A program made the position numbers and the translations under genes. From positions 248,001-312,000 of the forward strand of contig JAESUZ010002694.1 of the NCBI GenBank assembly GCA_017311185.1: a stretch of 64,000 bases of DNA, in the 5' to 3' direction. The stretch is from Proteles cristata cristata. Its lineage: Eukaryota; Chordata; Mammalia; Carnivora; Hyaenidae. How positions within the stretch are numbered: the first letter of the stretch is position 1; the number at the start of each line of letters is the position of its first letter. The notes beneath the pieces are model-generated. The model was not told where the DNA came from and searched no databases. It saw only the letters and a program-made list of their open reading frames with translations. Positions 34,647 to 45,280 of this stretch are shown here, piece after piece.

Positions 34647-34960
34647 TGCATGATTGTGAACGGGATCAGTTTCTTGATTTCTCTTTCTGTTGCTTCACTG
34701 TTGGTGTATAAAAATGCAACCAATTTCTGTATGTTGGTTTTGTACCCTGCGACTTTGCTGAATTCATGGATCAGTTCTAGTAGACTTCTGGTGGAGTCTG
34801 TCGGGTTTTCTATGTAGAGTATCATGTCATCTGCGAAGAGTGAGACTTCAACAACTTCTTTGCCAATTCTGATGCCTTTTATTTCCTTTTGTTGTCTGAT
34901 GGCTGATGCTAGGACTTCCAGCACTAAGTTAAACAACAGTGGTGAGAGTGGTCATAGAGA
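32841..34960 (-). mobile_element. Younger L1 LINE, 5'-truncated, 3' UTR plus ORF2 C-terminal half
   Basis: About 2.1 kb of minus-strand L1 starts with its 3' UTR ('ggttggtttccatataacac' near 32,870) and ends abruptly inside ORF2 near 34,960. Broken frames remain at 34,568-34,936, 34,074-34,349, 33,705-34,055 and 33,057-33,446. The first contains the reverse transcriptase [10 protein letters not shown] motif at about 34,812-34,841. Frameshifts and stops make it inactive. It is clearly better preserved than the neighbouring L1M. Confidence 0.95.
34615..34652. repeat. Perfect alternating pyrimidine-purine tract, (TG)n(CG)n
   Basis: Thirty-eight bases alternate strictly: TG units, then CGCGCGCG, then CACGTGCATG. 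It sits inside the L1 and would favour Z-DNA under supercoiling. Confidence 0.95.
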
Positions 34961-36329
34961 ATGTTTTCTGTGTAGTGCTAATTAGAATTTAATGAGGTTC
35001 AGTTCTGGATTACTAAAGTCAATTTTTCTGAGTGTTCAAACTATGTTTGAAAATAGTCTTCCCTTTGCATGTGGGGTGACAAATGTTCTATATGTGACTT
35101 TGTTCAAGCACATTATGTGTTTGGTCATTATCCACTCTCTGAACAGAGCCAAGCAGAGTGTCAGTTCCGAGAAGGACATAAGTGTTATTGAAGAGAGAAG
35201 ACCCTATTGGGGAAGGCGGAAGAACATTTCATTATCCAATGTGTCCTTGCTCTTAGCTACTCTAACTTACCTCCAAATACTCAAAAGGAAACTTGTATAG
35301 AGACAAAAATCATAGTATTCTTCATGCTGTCACTGGTTTTGAGTGCATCCTGACTACTTCGGTAGCAGAAATGGCTCGGCAGCCATGTCATCTTAACTTT
35401 GGATCGGAATGAAATGTCAGAGAGGAGACTCACATAGGACATTCTACATTTGGGGGAAAAAAGTTTAATGGTTACTTTTCCTCTTTGTGTTAATGTATTT
35501 TTACATAAGATGCTCACACATGACATTTAGGAGAAATGTAGTTTCCTTCTTTTATTATACTTTTCATGTCTCCTGAATAACTTGAAAACGTTCAGGGTTT
35601 TACATCAAGGAGAAACTGTCACAACACAGTAATTATGCAGCATCAATGTTTAGGGTTAATACTTTCAAATATCTCTCACGGTACATTCAATAAGGTTTTA
35701 CCCACTCATGATTCATTCAATGGGATCAAGGACGTGAGCCCGACAACCACTGAGAAGAATCCTGAGTGGGCATTTAGCACAGTACGTTTTCTACAGAAAT
35801 ACATGTGAGTGCACCATGGGTCTGTTAAGTCAGAGGGAGGTTTGTGCTCAGTGAGGATGGAAAAGGATTAACACACATACACTGCAGATAATGAGTGTGG
35901 TGTGAAAACATGCCATCTAATTCCCCATAGGACAAAGAAAGTGCTAGGGAACCGCTCCACACCTGATGATATCTGGGGAGGACAGTATTCTACCACAGGA
36001 AATGCACCTGCTCAGAGGCAGTAAGAGCAGAGGAAGAACTCGGGCAAAGTCTCAAAGAGTATTTTTATTACATTGTAGGATGGAGGCTCCAGAACATACA
36101 ATTAATGTTTCCCAGGTGGAAACTGCAGAGATTTCAGGAAATGGGAAATCAACGTGAAGTGAGTGAATGAAAATTTTAGCTAAATGGACTTCTTTTAGAA
36201 CTAGTTAATGTTATCAATATATTTTTGGACTGAAATCATCTCATTATTTGTATTGATGTTTCAGGTCTTGGTGGGATTATTTATTTGCTCGTTATAAAAA
36301 CACTGCGTAATTGCTTTGGACAACATTTT
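34961..36329. other. Unassigned intergenic DNA
   Basis: About 1.4 kb beyond the L1 truncation point shows no recognisable repeat. ORFs of 60-100 codons (34,992-35,300 plus; 35,281-35,526 minus) have no motif. Confidence 0.5.
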
Positions 36330-36715
36330 TTTTTAAATATACACAGATTCATAGAATGTACTTTATGTCCTTAAGGAGCTTATAGTCTAATGTGGCAGCA
36401 AGCAACTCTCTAGTGGATGGTTCTGTTATATTCTAGTTCTCTTCCTTTAGGGACAGAGTCGAATTGTACCATTCTAGTGACATATGAGTAAGAGTTATTT
36501 CTGTCACTTTCAGTGATAGCCTTTAAACTTCCATATACAGTTTACTTTTTTTATCCTCTGATATCCAATGGCATTCCAGATGAAAGGTCCCAACAGCATG
36601 AGTCTCTAAATGAGGATAGCATGAACTATGCTCCTCCCTGATCAAAGAAAAATCAAATTTCTTTAGTTCATCTCGACCAAAGCAATGACAGTTATGTTAT
36701 TAACTACAATATTTC
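36330..36715 (+). repeat. Possible ancient repeat, left part
   Basis: 'ccttaaggagcttatagtcta' at 36,370 resembles the commonly repeated 'aaggagcttacagtctagtg' block of an old mammalian repeat. The rest is weak. Confidence 0.35.
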
Positions 36716-36940
36716 TTTTTTTAATAAAATTTTTTAAATGTTTTATTTACTTCTGATAGAGGGAGACAGCATGAGCAAGGGAGGGTCAGAGAGAGAGTGA
36801 GACACAGAATCTGAAACAGGCTCCAGGCTCTGAGCTGGCTGTCAGCACAGAGCCCGACATGGGGCTCGAACCCACGAACCATGAGATCATGACCCGAGCA
36901 GAAGTCAGACGCTTCACTGACTGATCCACCCAGGTACCCC
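36716..36940 (-). mobile_element. CAN-SINE
   Basis: This minus-strand copy has 'caggctccaggctctgagct', 'gtcagcacagagcccgacat', 'gaacccacgaaccatgagat' and the head complement 'gatccacccaggtacccc'. It is fairly young in wording, with scattered changes. Confidence 0.97.
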
Positions 36941-37400
36941 TTTATTCATTCAAAAAATATTTCCCGAACATTCTAGTCAAACCACCATACTACATGTCCT
37001 AGGGACCAGGGATACAAAGTCAACCTGGATACATTTCTTACCTTGTAGTTTATGACTACTGAAACCCCATAGAAGAAAATTCAGGAATCTGACAACAGTG
37101 GAGTAATTATAGAACAAAACCATAGTGAAAGCAGGAAGAATCTTCTAAGTCATGAGGAAATTTAACTTGACCCTATGAGCCTTGTGGATGCTTTAAAAGA
37201 TTATAAGCAAGAGTGTACTTGAGAAGCAGGATGAGACTGGTGTTTCAGAAGGACCATGACAACATCTGTAAAGGTTAAAATGAACTTAGGCAGCAAGAGA
37301 TTCAGGAAACTGCCCCTCAGGATAACTTCTTAAATGAGAAGGTCACAACGGAGAAGAAAGAAACAGAGAAACAGAGAAGAGGGAGCACATTACGATGATG
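36941..37400 (+). repeat. Possible ancient repeat, right part
   Basis: 'attcattcaaaaaatatttc', 'gtcctagggaccagggatac' and 'agcaagagtgtacttgagaa' occur in the order seen in a widespread ancient mammalian repeat whose name I cannot give. The SINE above splits it. Confidence 0.45.
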
Positions 37401-37424
37401 CTGAGGCAAAATGATCACAAACAT

Positions 37425-37600
37425 GATAGTTCATTTTTACTGAGTGATTTTCTGTTCCAGGCCCTGTAACTTCTTTACAAGCATTGTTTTCTGCCTTAAT
37501 CCTTATGGTAGACTAGAGCTTAGGTGTTAGGGAACCTCTATGAAGCCCAGAGAAATGAGGAGTTGCCAAGATTATATATAGGTCATTGAAAATGGAAGTC
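37425..37600 (-). repeat. MIR SINE fragment
   Basis: 'tgttccaggccctgtaactt', 'ttctttacaagcattgtttt', 'cttaatccttatggtagact' and 'agaaatgaggagttgccaag' follow the complement of MIR. Confidence 0.6.
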
Positions 37601-37779
37601 CTCAGTTGGGCACAAAAAATTTGACTTCAGGCCACATTTTCTTAAACCACTAGTTTACCCATATTGCCTGACTAAGTACAAAAGGACTTCATGGTTGATT
37701 GAATAGTATTATGTAATAATTATAAAATATTCAGGCAGCATGACAGTTGAGGAAAAATTAACTAGAGAGAGAACAAAAG

Positions 37780-37951
37780 GCTTCATGATAGAGATCGTAA
37801 TTAGAATAGATCTTGACAAATGAGTGAAATTGGTGACGTTTATTCTAGATGTAATTAAATATATAAAGTGAAGAGCTTATGGGGGGGGCGTTGTAGTGGG
37901 TGAGGAAGGAGCTTCATAGTGGATTGAGAAGGAAAGTATTGAAATTATCAA
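37780..37951 (+). repeat. Possible ancient repeat piece, left of SINE
   Basis: 'aaaggcttcatgatagagat' and 'ttgacaaatgagtgaaatt' weakly match the same ancient family as 36,941-37,400. A G8 run lies at 37,881-37,888. Confidence 0.3.
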
Positions 37952-38170
37952 GAGGCACCTAGATGACTTGGTTGAGCATCCTACTTCAGCTCAGGTCATG
38001 ATCTCACTGCTCATGGGTTTGAGCCCTGTATTGGGCTCTGTGCTGACAGCTCAGAGCCTGGATCCTGCTTCAGATTCTGTGTCTCCCTCTTTCTGCCTCT
38101 CCCCTGCTTGCACTTTTCCCCCCACCTTCTCTCTCTCTCCAAAAATAATAAATAAACATTAATTTTTTTG
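37952..38170 (+). mobile_element. CAN-SINE
   Basis: The plus-strand copy has a diverged head (gaggcacctagatgacttgg) and an intact middle 'gctgacagctcagagcctgg'. A CT-rich stretch and an 'aataataaataaacatt' tail follow. Confidence 0.96.
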
Positions 38171-38440
38171 AATGTCAAATAATTTTATATAGAAGCAAAT
38201 AAGATTCATTAAACATGCTCATTTAAGAAGATCAGATCATAAAAGGCTATAAAAGCTGATCTAATAAGATAACTTTTGAAAGTTTGAAAATTAAGGAGAA
38301 AAATCACACATGCTATATGTTAGCTTCATCTGAAGTACAGAGGAGAAGGTTATTTGCAGGTTTATTATTATAGGTCAGACAAGCTATCATTGGAGCCTGA
38401 ACATCTAGTGGTAGCAAGAAGATGGAAGAATTAAGAACAG
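38171..38440 (+). repeat. Possible ancient repeat piece, right of SINE
   Basis: 'attattataggtcagacaag' and 'ctagtggtagcaagaagatg' weakly continue the ancient repeat to the left of the SINE. Confidence 0.3.
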
Positions 38441-39523
38441 TAGGGCCACATATTTACTGAATGTGGGAGATACCAAAAATCCAGTAAAAAGTAAAGCTAT
38501 CCTATTCCAGCTGAAGGGATGCCCTGAGAAAGAAACTGCGTTACTTTGGATTCCTACTCCAAATGCGCAGTTTGAACTTAGTCATGAGAAATGTCAGATA
38601 GACACAACTATAGTGATCTACTGCAAAATAACTGGATTGAACTCCTCGAAAGTGCCTAGATCATAAAAAAGAGATAGAGACCCATTTGCAGATTAAAGCC
38701 TAAAGTGCCATGATAACTAAATACTGTATTCACTGTTAGATGGAAACTGCTTCCAGCTTTTGGTAGTTTTTCTTCTTACAGTGTGGTAACTGGGAAAATA
38801 CACATTTGGTTTTAAGATTAGACAATATTGCTGTGTCAGTATTGTTTGTGGATTTGGATACAAGTACTTTTGTAAGACAGTATCCTTTTTCTTGTGATAT
38901 AATATTAATGTTTTTTAGAATTGTTAAATTCTAAACTTTGAAAGCATATGGATTACTGACCAATACAAAGAATTAAATTAGAAATAAAATCAAAATAAAT
39001 ATAAAAACCATAGGTAATGGAGAATTAAGTTACACATGTCTAGATAACCATTGGTTTGAAAATAGGTTGAACTAAATAATAAAACTCTGACATATCAACA
39101 TATTGGAGATACTAATAAAGTATCTAAAGGAATCTATTTAAGGATAAATGCTATTAGAAATGAATAAAAGTCTAGAGTTAGTTACCTAAAGCTCTCTACT
39201 GAGGCTTAAGAAAATGAGCAAATAAAGCCAAATTGATAGAAGGAGGGGAATAATAAAAGTACAAGAAGTGGATACAGTAAAAAAAAACAGATCAACAGTA
39301 GAGAAAATTAACAAAGCCAAACTCTTTTATTACTAAATAAAATTAATGAAGTCCTAGAAACACTGACCAAAACATAAATGATCAGTGTTAGGAATAGAAT
39401 GGGACATCACTACAGATCATAGAGATATGAACTTTATGCTGATTCATTCAAGCTTAAGTGCAATGGACGCATTAAAAAATACATATATGACTTACATACA
39501 CACACACACACGGCTTACAAAAC
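38441..39523. other. Unassigned AT-rich DNA
   Basis: About 1.1 kb of A-rich sequence may be very old L1 decay but gives no secure match. A short (CA)9 run lies near 39,496-39,511. Confidence 0.45.
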
Positions 39524-39536
39524 CAAGAAGAAATAG

Positions 39537-39755
39537 GGGCGCCTGGGTGGCTTAGTCGGTTAAGCGTCCGACTTTCGCTCAGGTCGTGATCTCGCGGTTC
39601 GTGGGTTCGAGCCCCGTGTCGGGCTCTGTGCTGACTGCCAGCTCAGAGCCTGGGGCCTGTTTCAGTCTGTGACTCCCTCTCTCTGACTCTCCCCTGCTCA
39701 CGCTGTCTCTCTCTCTCTCTCTCTCCTAGAAATAAATAAATATTAAAAAAAAAAA
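39537..39755 (+). mobile_element. CAN-SINE, young subfamily, exact 13-bp TSD
   Basis: This near-consensus plus-strand copy has intact A-box-like (tggcttagtcgg) and B-box-like (ggttcgagcccc) blocks. It has a CT run and a CTCCTAGAAATAAATAAATATT(A)n tail. 'caagaagaaatag' occurs at 39,524-39,536 and 39,756-39,768. It is one of the least diverged copies in the window. Confidence 0.99.
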
Positions 39756-39768
39756 CAAGAAGAAATAG

Positions 39769-40375
39769 AAAACTAGAATAGCCCCATATGTATTAGTGTT
39801 TTGAATCTGTTGTCAATGTATTTCTGTAAAAACTCCAAGACCAGATGGTTACGTTGGCAAATCTTATTAAATATTTAAAACAAGAAGCATTACCAATACT
39901 ACACAAAGTAAGAAACTAGAAGAGGTGGGGTACTATCCGGCTAGTTTCATGAGGCTATCATGGGAATAATACCCAAACCTGACAGATTTGGTGAAGAAAA
40001 GGATGCTCTACAGCAGTATATGTCATGAACATGAATGCAAAATATGTTTTACAAAACTGCAAATCATATCTAGCAATCTGTAAAAGGAGACTACACATCG
40101 CAGTCACTATGAAATCCCAGCTGGCTTTTATGTAGAAATTAACAAGCTGACCCTAAAAATCTGTGTAGAAAAGCAAAGGACCTAGAAGAACCAAAACAAC
40201 CTTGGAAAAAGAAGATGAAAATTGATGGGATGATTCATACTTCCCAACTTCAAAACGTATGAAAAGCCTCTCTTATCCAAACAGGATGGTGTTTGCATAA
40301 GGATAATCCTATATATCGGTGCAAGGGAATTGAGACCTAGGAAATAAACCCCGACATCTCTGGCTACTTTTGACT
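39769..40375 (+). mobile_element. L1 ORF2 fragment with internal deletion
   Basis: The first part (about 39,820-40,090) follows L1 ORF2 from 'aactccaagaccagatggtt'. The sequence then jumps at about 40,095 to the later ORF2 block 'gaaatcccagctggctttta', ending with 'aggaaataaaccccgacatc' near 40,357. No frame survives. Confidence 0.75.
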
Positions 40376-40740
40376 CCAGAGGAAGCTGTTTGCATAGAAG
40401 GTTGGCAAGAAGAAGAAGGCTATGGCGATGTAAAAGTTACTGATTGTGATTCCAGACGCACAGCTGACTCTTCCTGCGAGAAGAGTTCAGAACCTGAGGT
40501 GTTTCAGTCAATGGGTGTCATTTGTATTGGGTGTTCTTGCATGAGCTGCGGCAAGGGTATTAAAGTAGACCCAGAATCGGCCACTAGGGCGTGAGTCCCA
40601 AAAGCTCAAGAAAACCAGCACGTCAGGATCTAGCGTAACATCTGCCCTAGTTCTGGGAAGAGCAGGGAGCGACTGGAAAATATTTCCCATGCCCAAAGTA
40701 AACTTTAAAAAATCTGTTTATGCATGAAAATAAATGTCAG
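40349..40740 (+). pseudogene. Unidentified reading frame, possible frameshifted retrocopy fragment
   Basis: An acidic, Cys-containing open frame covers 40,370-40,594 with no ATG at its start (the first codon is TTG). It includes a CIGCSCMSCGKG segment. About eight codons before its stop, a second frame opens and continues for about 44 codons to a stop near 40,726, ending in a basic, Ser-rich stretch. An AATAAA follows at about 40,730. This looks like the 3' end of a coding sequence with one frameshift, but I do not recognise the protein. Coding-like chance sequence is the alternative. Confidence 0.3.
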
Positions 40741-41276
40741 TTTTTTATATATGCATGGCTTTATAGCCATTCTGTAATGCTCGGCAGCACATAAACGTTA
40801 TGAATTAAAACCAGTGACCCTTACAAGACACTATTTGAAATGTGGGTTTAGGACTAACAACAAAAAATGCTACTATTCTGAGAAAAAGTAAATCAGGGAA
40901 GCACAGAGTCAAGCGTCAGGGTCACACACCACCTTGTACCAGACGCCACCAGCAGAGCTGCAGCTGGAGCCGATCAGCGCCCGCCACCGTGGACTCCGGG
41001 GCCAAGCACGGAAGACAGGCCCACGTTGACGAGCACAAACACCAACTTGAAGAAAAGAAGCGTTTCCATTTTTTTTTTCTAACGTGGCTTAAACCTCCGT
41101 CCCTGATCTCCGAACCCTCTTCTCTTCGTCCCCCGTGTAAACCCGTCAACACCGATGTGGGCCCTGCTGCAGCCTGACGAGGCTGGTCCGCTGTTCAGCG
41201 TGGAGAACACGCGCAGGCCCGCTGCCCGGGGCTGCTCAGCTGGCGTCGCGGCTGCTCAGCTGGCATCCGTACAGCA
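40741..41276. other. Unassigned DNA, CpG-richer in its right half
   Basis: CpGs cluster at about 40,970-41,250. The 111-codon ORF at 40,842-41,177 has no known motif and is overlapped by a minus-strand ORF. The 15-base unit 'ggctgctcagctggc' occurs at 41,230-41,244 and 41,250-41,264. Confidence 0.4.
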
Positions 41277-41502
41277 GGGGGCGCCCGCGTGGCTCCGTTG
41301 CCGGAGCGTCCCACTCGGCTCAGTCCGCGATCTCACGGGTTCATGAGTTTGAGCCTCGCGTAGGGCTTATGCTGTCAGCTCAGAACCTACTTTGGATCCT
41401 CTGTCTCCCTCCCTCCCTCCCTCCTTCCCTTTCTCTCTGTCTCTGTCTCTCTCTCTCTCTCAGCCCCTTCCCTGCTCTCTCTCTCAAAAATAATAATTTT
41501 AG
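41277..41502 (+). mobile_element. CAN-SINE (host of the next SINE)
   Basis: This plus-strand copy has a diverged, CpG-rich head (ggggcgcccgcgtggctccg), an expanded CCCT/CT stretch at 41,405-41,462 and the tail 'caaaaataataatttta'. The next SINE inserted in this tail. Confidence 0.93.
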
Positions 41503-41745
41503 GGCGCCTGGGTGGCTTGGTCGGTTAAGCGTCCGACTTTCACTTAGGTCATGATCTCGCGGTTCGTGGGTTCGAGCCCCGCGTTGGGCTCTGTGCTGAC
41601 AGCCAGCTCAGAGCCTGGAGCCTATTTCAGAGTCTGTATCTCCCTCTCTCTCTGACCCTCCCCTGCTCATGCTGTCTTTCTCTCTGTCTCCTAGAAATAA
41701 ATAAAACACTTAAAAAAAAATAATAATAATAATTTTAAAAAGTTT
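41503..41745 (+). mobile_element. CAN-SINE, young subfamily, inserted in the tail of the SINE before it
   Basis: This near-consensus plus-strand copy begins immediately after 'aataataatttta', which recurs in longer form after its own tail near 41,722-41,738. It has the 'cctatttcagagtctgtatc' long variant and intact promoter blocks. Confidence 0.97.
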
Positions 41746-42205
41746 TTAAAAATTCTATAAATGTAATTTATAAACAGCATGAGAAGCACCATATAGTTTC
41801 TATGGAATTTTTTTCCTCAAAAACTAATCCAAGCTTGATTAATGCCCTTATTTCAGAAATGCTACCCTTAGTGAACTCCACAATAAGCAGTACTGACAGC
41901 TTCCAGATGATGAATATAAAATGGACCTAGATGGGGGGAATAATAACTCTCGAATTATTGAAACCACCTACGGGGATTTGCAGCCTTAGAACTGAGACCA
42001 GTCGTTCATGAAGCAGGAAGGTTACTTTCTGGACTCAGCAGTTTACTTTGAAAGTAGTCAACTGCATATTTTATGTAACTGCCTGTCATCAAAAGCAAGC
42101 CTGGGTTTGAATCCCAATGAAGTGACACAGGGTGTCCTTTACCATTTCTCATGAGGATAGTGTGTGGCTCAGAACAGACTACATCCATGAAAGAATACGG
42201 TCAGG
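41746..42205. other. Unassigned DNA
   Basis: No supported gene. 'gcctgggtttgaatcccaa' near 42,100 hints at an MIR-type relic but is isolated. Confidence 0.4.
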
Positions 42206-42425
42206 GTAGCTCGGTGTTAATATAAGCCGTAGCGTCACACAGGCCTGCTGTCGAACCCCAGCTTCGTCTCTTACCAGCTGTGTGGTGTTGAACTGACTCC
42301 TTTAAAAGCTTTACTTTCTTTGTACAGCGAGGATGACAGTAGACCTAGTCGCTAAGGTTGTTGTGAGGTTACAAACACCATCAGCATGTCACAGGAGGAG
42401 CACAGAGTATTAGCACCTAGCATGC
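42206..42425 (+). repeat. MIR SINE
   Basis: The order 'gtcgaaccccagcttcgtct', 'taccagctgtgtggtgttga', 'cagcgaggatgacagtagac', 'gttgttgtgaggtt' and 'agagtattagcacctagc' matches MIR along most of its length on the plus strand. Confidence 0.85.
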
Positions 42426-42474
42426 CCTCAATCCTACATCATTGCATGGGCATGGTAGTGCTCAGACTGACTCG

Positions 42475-42477
42475 AGA

Positions 42478-42509
<32 letters not shown>
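42475..42509. repeat. (CTGT)n(CT)n simple repeat
   Basis: Four CTGT units are followed by about eight CT units. Confidence 0.93.
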
Positions 42510-42609
42510 CTTCAATTTTCTTCTGCACACCCACCTTCCAGGACTGCCTTTTCCTTATTGCTAGTTCTCTTTTCAGAAATTTTCAGTGACATGTTTCTGC
42601 CCAGTGCGT

Positions 42610-42850
42610 GAGGTCTGAAACACAAATCATGTACTTGTTCCTTGGCGTCAGGATCAGCCTAGTTCAGATATTGGCTCCTTCACAGATTAGCTATTGAAAC
42701 CACATGACATTTGAGCAGCTTTCTTCATATTTCCAGGACTCAATTTCTTTTGTTTTAAAGGGAAAATAATATAGTCTTATGTTCAGAAGAAACAAGATGA
42801 CAGTAAAGCATGTAGCATAAATCTGTTAGATAGTAATTGTTAAGCAAAAT
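42610..42850 (+). repeat. MIR SINE, degraded
   Basis: 'gatattggctccttcacaga', 'ccaggactcaatttcttttg', 'taaagggaaaataatatagt' and 'agcatgtagcataaatctgt' follow the MIR order on the plus strand. Confidence 0.65.
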
Positions 42851-43572
42851 TTAGCTGTTTTTGTACTGTGGGGAAACTCTAATTATTATAAAGTATTATC
42901 TTATATATTTTCAAAACCTTCATACTGTAACTTTTTTGTTATATAATCATCTTTTGTGGCAACAATTAAGCAAGCTTATCACTTTCAACAGGGTGTGTAT
43001 CTTGGTGAAAATTTTTCATACAGCACAGCTTCTGTGCATTTTGCCTCACCCTTGACTGAACTTATCACTTTAAATGTTTTTAAATAATCCTTATTAAAGA
43101 TTTGTTCACAAAATTCTTGGATATTTGAAAAGGAAAGTAAATAGCTCCTCTGTTCTCCAGATTTCACTAGTAAAGCTAAAGAAACATAACAAAGAAATAA
43201 AAATAAATGTAAGAACTCTGCAGAACAGGAATATGTAGCACATGTTACCTCTGGGCTCCAACACCTTTGCAAGATGCTTTCATTTGAGATCATTGGGCTT
43301 CACGAGCCTGGGCAGGACTAGAGAAGATCTTTTCCAGTAAAGTGCAAAGAAATTTCACCAAGTGCATCTCTTCCTTTGGTCCAAAGAAAGCCTGAGCTGC
43401 CTGAAAGTATCTTTTTATAGCCAATTTTCAATTTCTTCCAAACCAAACACAGATTTTTAAGGGAAGTTGCAATTCTAACCTGCTGAATATGGGGGGAAAG
43501 ATCAGAACACAAGGATTGACGAGGAGGCATGTGATATTTCCTGGGGATTAATGTTGTCACGGCTGGATTGAT
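42851..43572. other. Unassigned DNA
   Basis: No recognisable feature. Minus-strand ORFs of 85-102 codons (42,985-43,293; 43,318-43,575) show no motif. Confidence 0.45.
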
Positions 43573-43609
43573 CATTCATTCATTCATTCATTCATTCATT
43601 CATTCATTC
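43573..43609. repeat. (CATT)9 tetranucleotide microsatellite
   Basis: Nine perfect CATT units. Confidence 0.97.
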
Positions 43610-43859
43610 CACCGCTCCTCTGAAGGCTGGTAGGAATGTTCCCATGGTAGCTAGTGTCCTAGAGATTCACTGAGAGACTTGTTTGCACCACCCGGGGCCA
43701 AGCTCCTGTTTCTATGAGGATGATTTAGTGTTTACAGAAAGCCATAAATGCAGCTCATATACCTGATGCGGGCTCTACTTGGGATTTAAATGTTTGTGAT
43801 TATCATTATTATTTAAGTTGAAAGGGTTAGGAGAATCCAGGTGCATTAAATCTTAAAAA

Positions 43860-44095
43860 GATAATGGCAACATGTAAATATTTATAGAATCCTTACTAAG
43901 TGACACTGTATTATGTGGTCTACATGAACTAGCTCATACTCATGGTCAGGGTGAGGGTAGGATAGTTATCATCCCCCTTCCATAGGTGGCACTACAGAAG
44001 GTAAGGGAGTTTTTGATGTCACGCAGACTTAAACCCAGATAGGCTAGCTCCCACACTGGCGCCCTTACTGGGCTATACGGTGCCTCAAAGTGTGA
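43860..44095 (-). repeat. MIR SINE
   Basis: 'atccttactaagtgacactg', 'gaactagctcatactcatgg', 'gttatcatcccccttccata', 'aggtaagggagtttttgatg' and 'cttaaacccagataggctag' follow the complement of MIR over most of its length. Confidence 0.85.
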
Positions 44096-44634
44096 CTTTC
44101 AAGCAATATTGTTGGGATCTTCAGTGAAGTATCACTTTTATCTTTGAAGGCTGATTGAATTTTTTACATTTTAAAACAAGTTTTACTTCCTTTTTTCTTT
44201 TCTATACAAGTGTTTGTTCTAATATGTTTTGATTGCGTGTCTCCAGCTCCTTGAGCTGTGTTGAAGTCCATTTCAAAAGTCCAAGCTGTCCCTTGGAGTA
44301 TTTCTCTAGAGCACTTCCTGCCAAAAGAAAGACCAAAGAGCTTCTTAGAAATCACTTCTTTGTAACAGTGTTTGCAGAAAAAAAGCTGTAGTATGAGATC
44401 TTTAATTAAATCTGTGAAACACATTCCGACCCTGTAAAGTCACTTATTTTGTTGGTAATTTCTCTTGCATCAGAAAAGCAGGAAGGGAAGCATTTCCAAA
44501 ATGATGTCATTATAGATTTGCTCAGGGGTGGGAAATGGATTTACAAGGAATTAAAGCCACTCACAGAATATCCCTCTGTTCATTCACTTACTTAGTCATT
44601 CAAGCAACATTGGCCTTGTATGTCCTTTAGCCAA
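44096..44634. other. Unassigned DNA
   Basis: No supported gene or repeat. A T-rich segment lies at 44,158-44,235. Confidence 0.45.
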
Positions 44635-44800
44635 ATTTATATTTTAGTTTATCATCTACTAACTCTGAGCAATTTCTTTAAGCCTTTATAAAATCTATAA
44701 GCCTTTATAAAGTAAGAATAATTGTTGCAATCTTGTTAAAGGGTTAATAGGACACCCAATGGGAAAATACTTGTAAAGCGTGTAGCATCCACCAAGACAC
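44635..44800 (+). repeat. MIR SINE fragment
   Basis: 'tactaactctgagcaatttc', 'taaagtaagaataattgttg', 'gttaataggacacccaatgg' and 'acttgtaaagcgtgtagcat' follow the MIR core. A short local duplication of 'taagcctttataaa' lies at about 44,681-44,712. Confidence 0.65.
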
Positions 44801-44972
44801 TAAAAATGGCCCCTCACACCTGTATATCTTCTCTTCTAACCTTGCCTTTACCCTGATCTGTGATAGATAGTTTTAGGACCTAGCTCTAATCCATGAAAAA
44901 ACTTCTTTTTTTAATTTTTCTGTTTAAGTGTGGGTATTCTCATTCTGGCAATCTAAATCTCTGAAAAATCTT

Positions 44973-45189
44973 TTTTTAAATTTTTTAATGTTGTTATCTA
45001 TTTTTGATATATAGAGAGAATCAGAGCACAAGTAGGGCAGGGGCAGAGACACAGGGAGACACAGAATCTGAAGCAGGCTCCAGGGTCTGAGCTGTCAGCA
45101 CAGAGCCCAATGTGGGGCTTGAACTCATGAACCTCAAGATCATGACCTAAAGTCGGACACTTAACCAGCTGAGCCACCCAGGTGCCCCA
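44973..45189 (-). mobile_element. CAN-SINE with degraded 19-bp TSD
   Basis: This minus-strand copy runs from 'tttttaaattttttaatgtt' to the head complement 'gagccacccaggtgcccc'. 'taaatctctgaaaaatctt' (44,954-44,972) and 'taaatctttgaccaatctt' (45,190-45,208) flank it. Confidence 0.96.
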
Positions 45190-45280
45190 TAAATCTTTGA
45201 CCAATCTTGACACATACCTAATACACATGGACACATACCCCACCTGCATAAACCTCTCTCGAGATTGCGCGTCCCCCCTC

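Noticed and set aside
34568..34936. A frame with the reverse transcriptase [10 protein letters not shown] motif
   Set aside because: It is a fragment of a 5'-truncated, frameshifted L1 and cannot be an active retrotransposon.
43573..43609. Regular repeats that might suggest a CRISPR-like array
   Set aside because: They are perfect 4-bp CATT units with no spacers. The same applies to the GAAT and ATAG runs.
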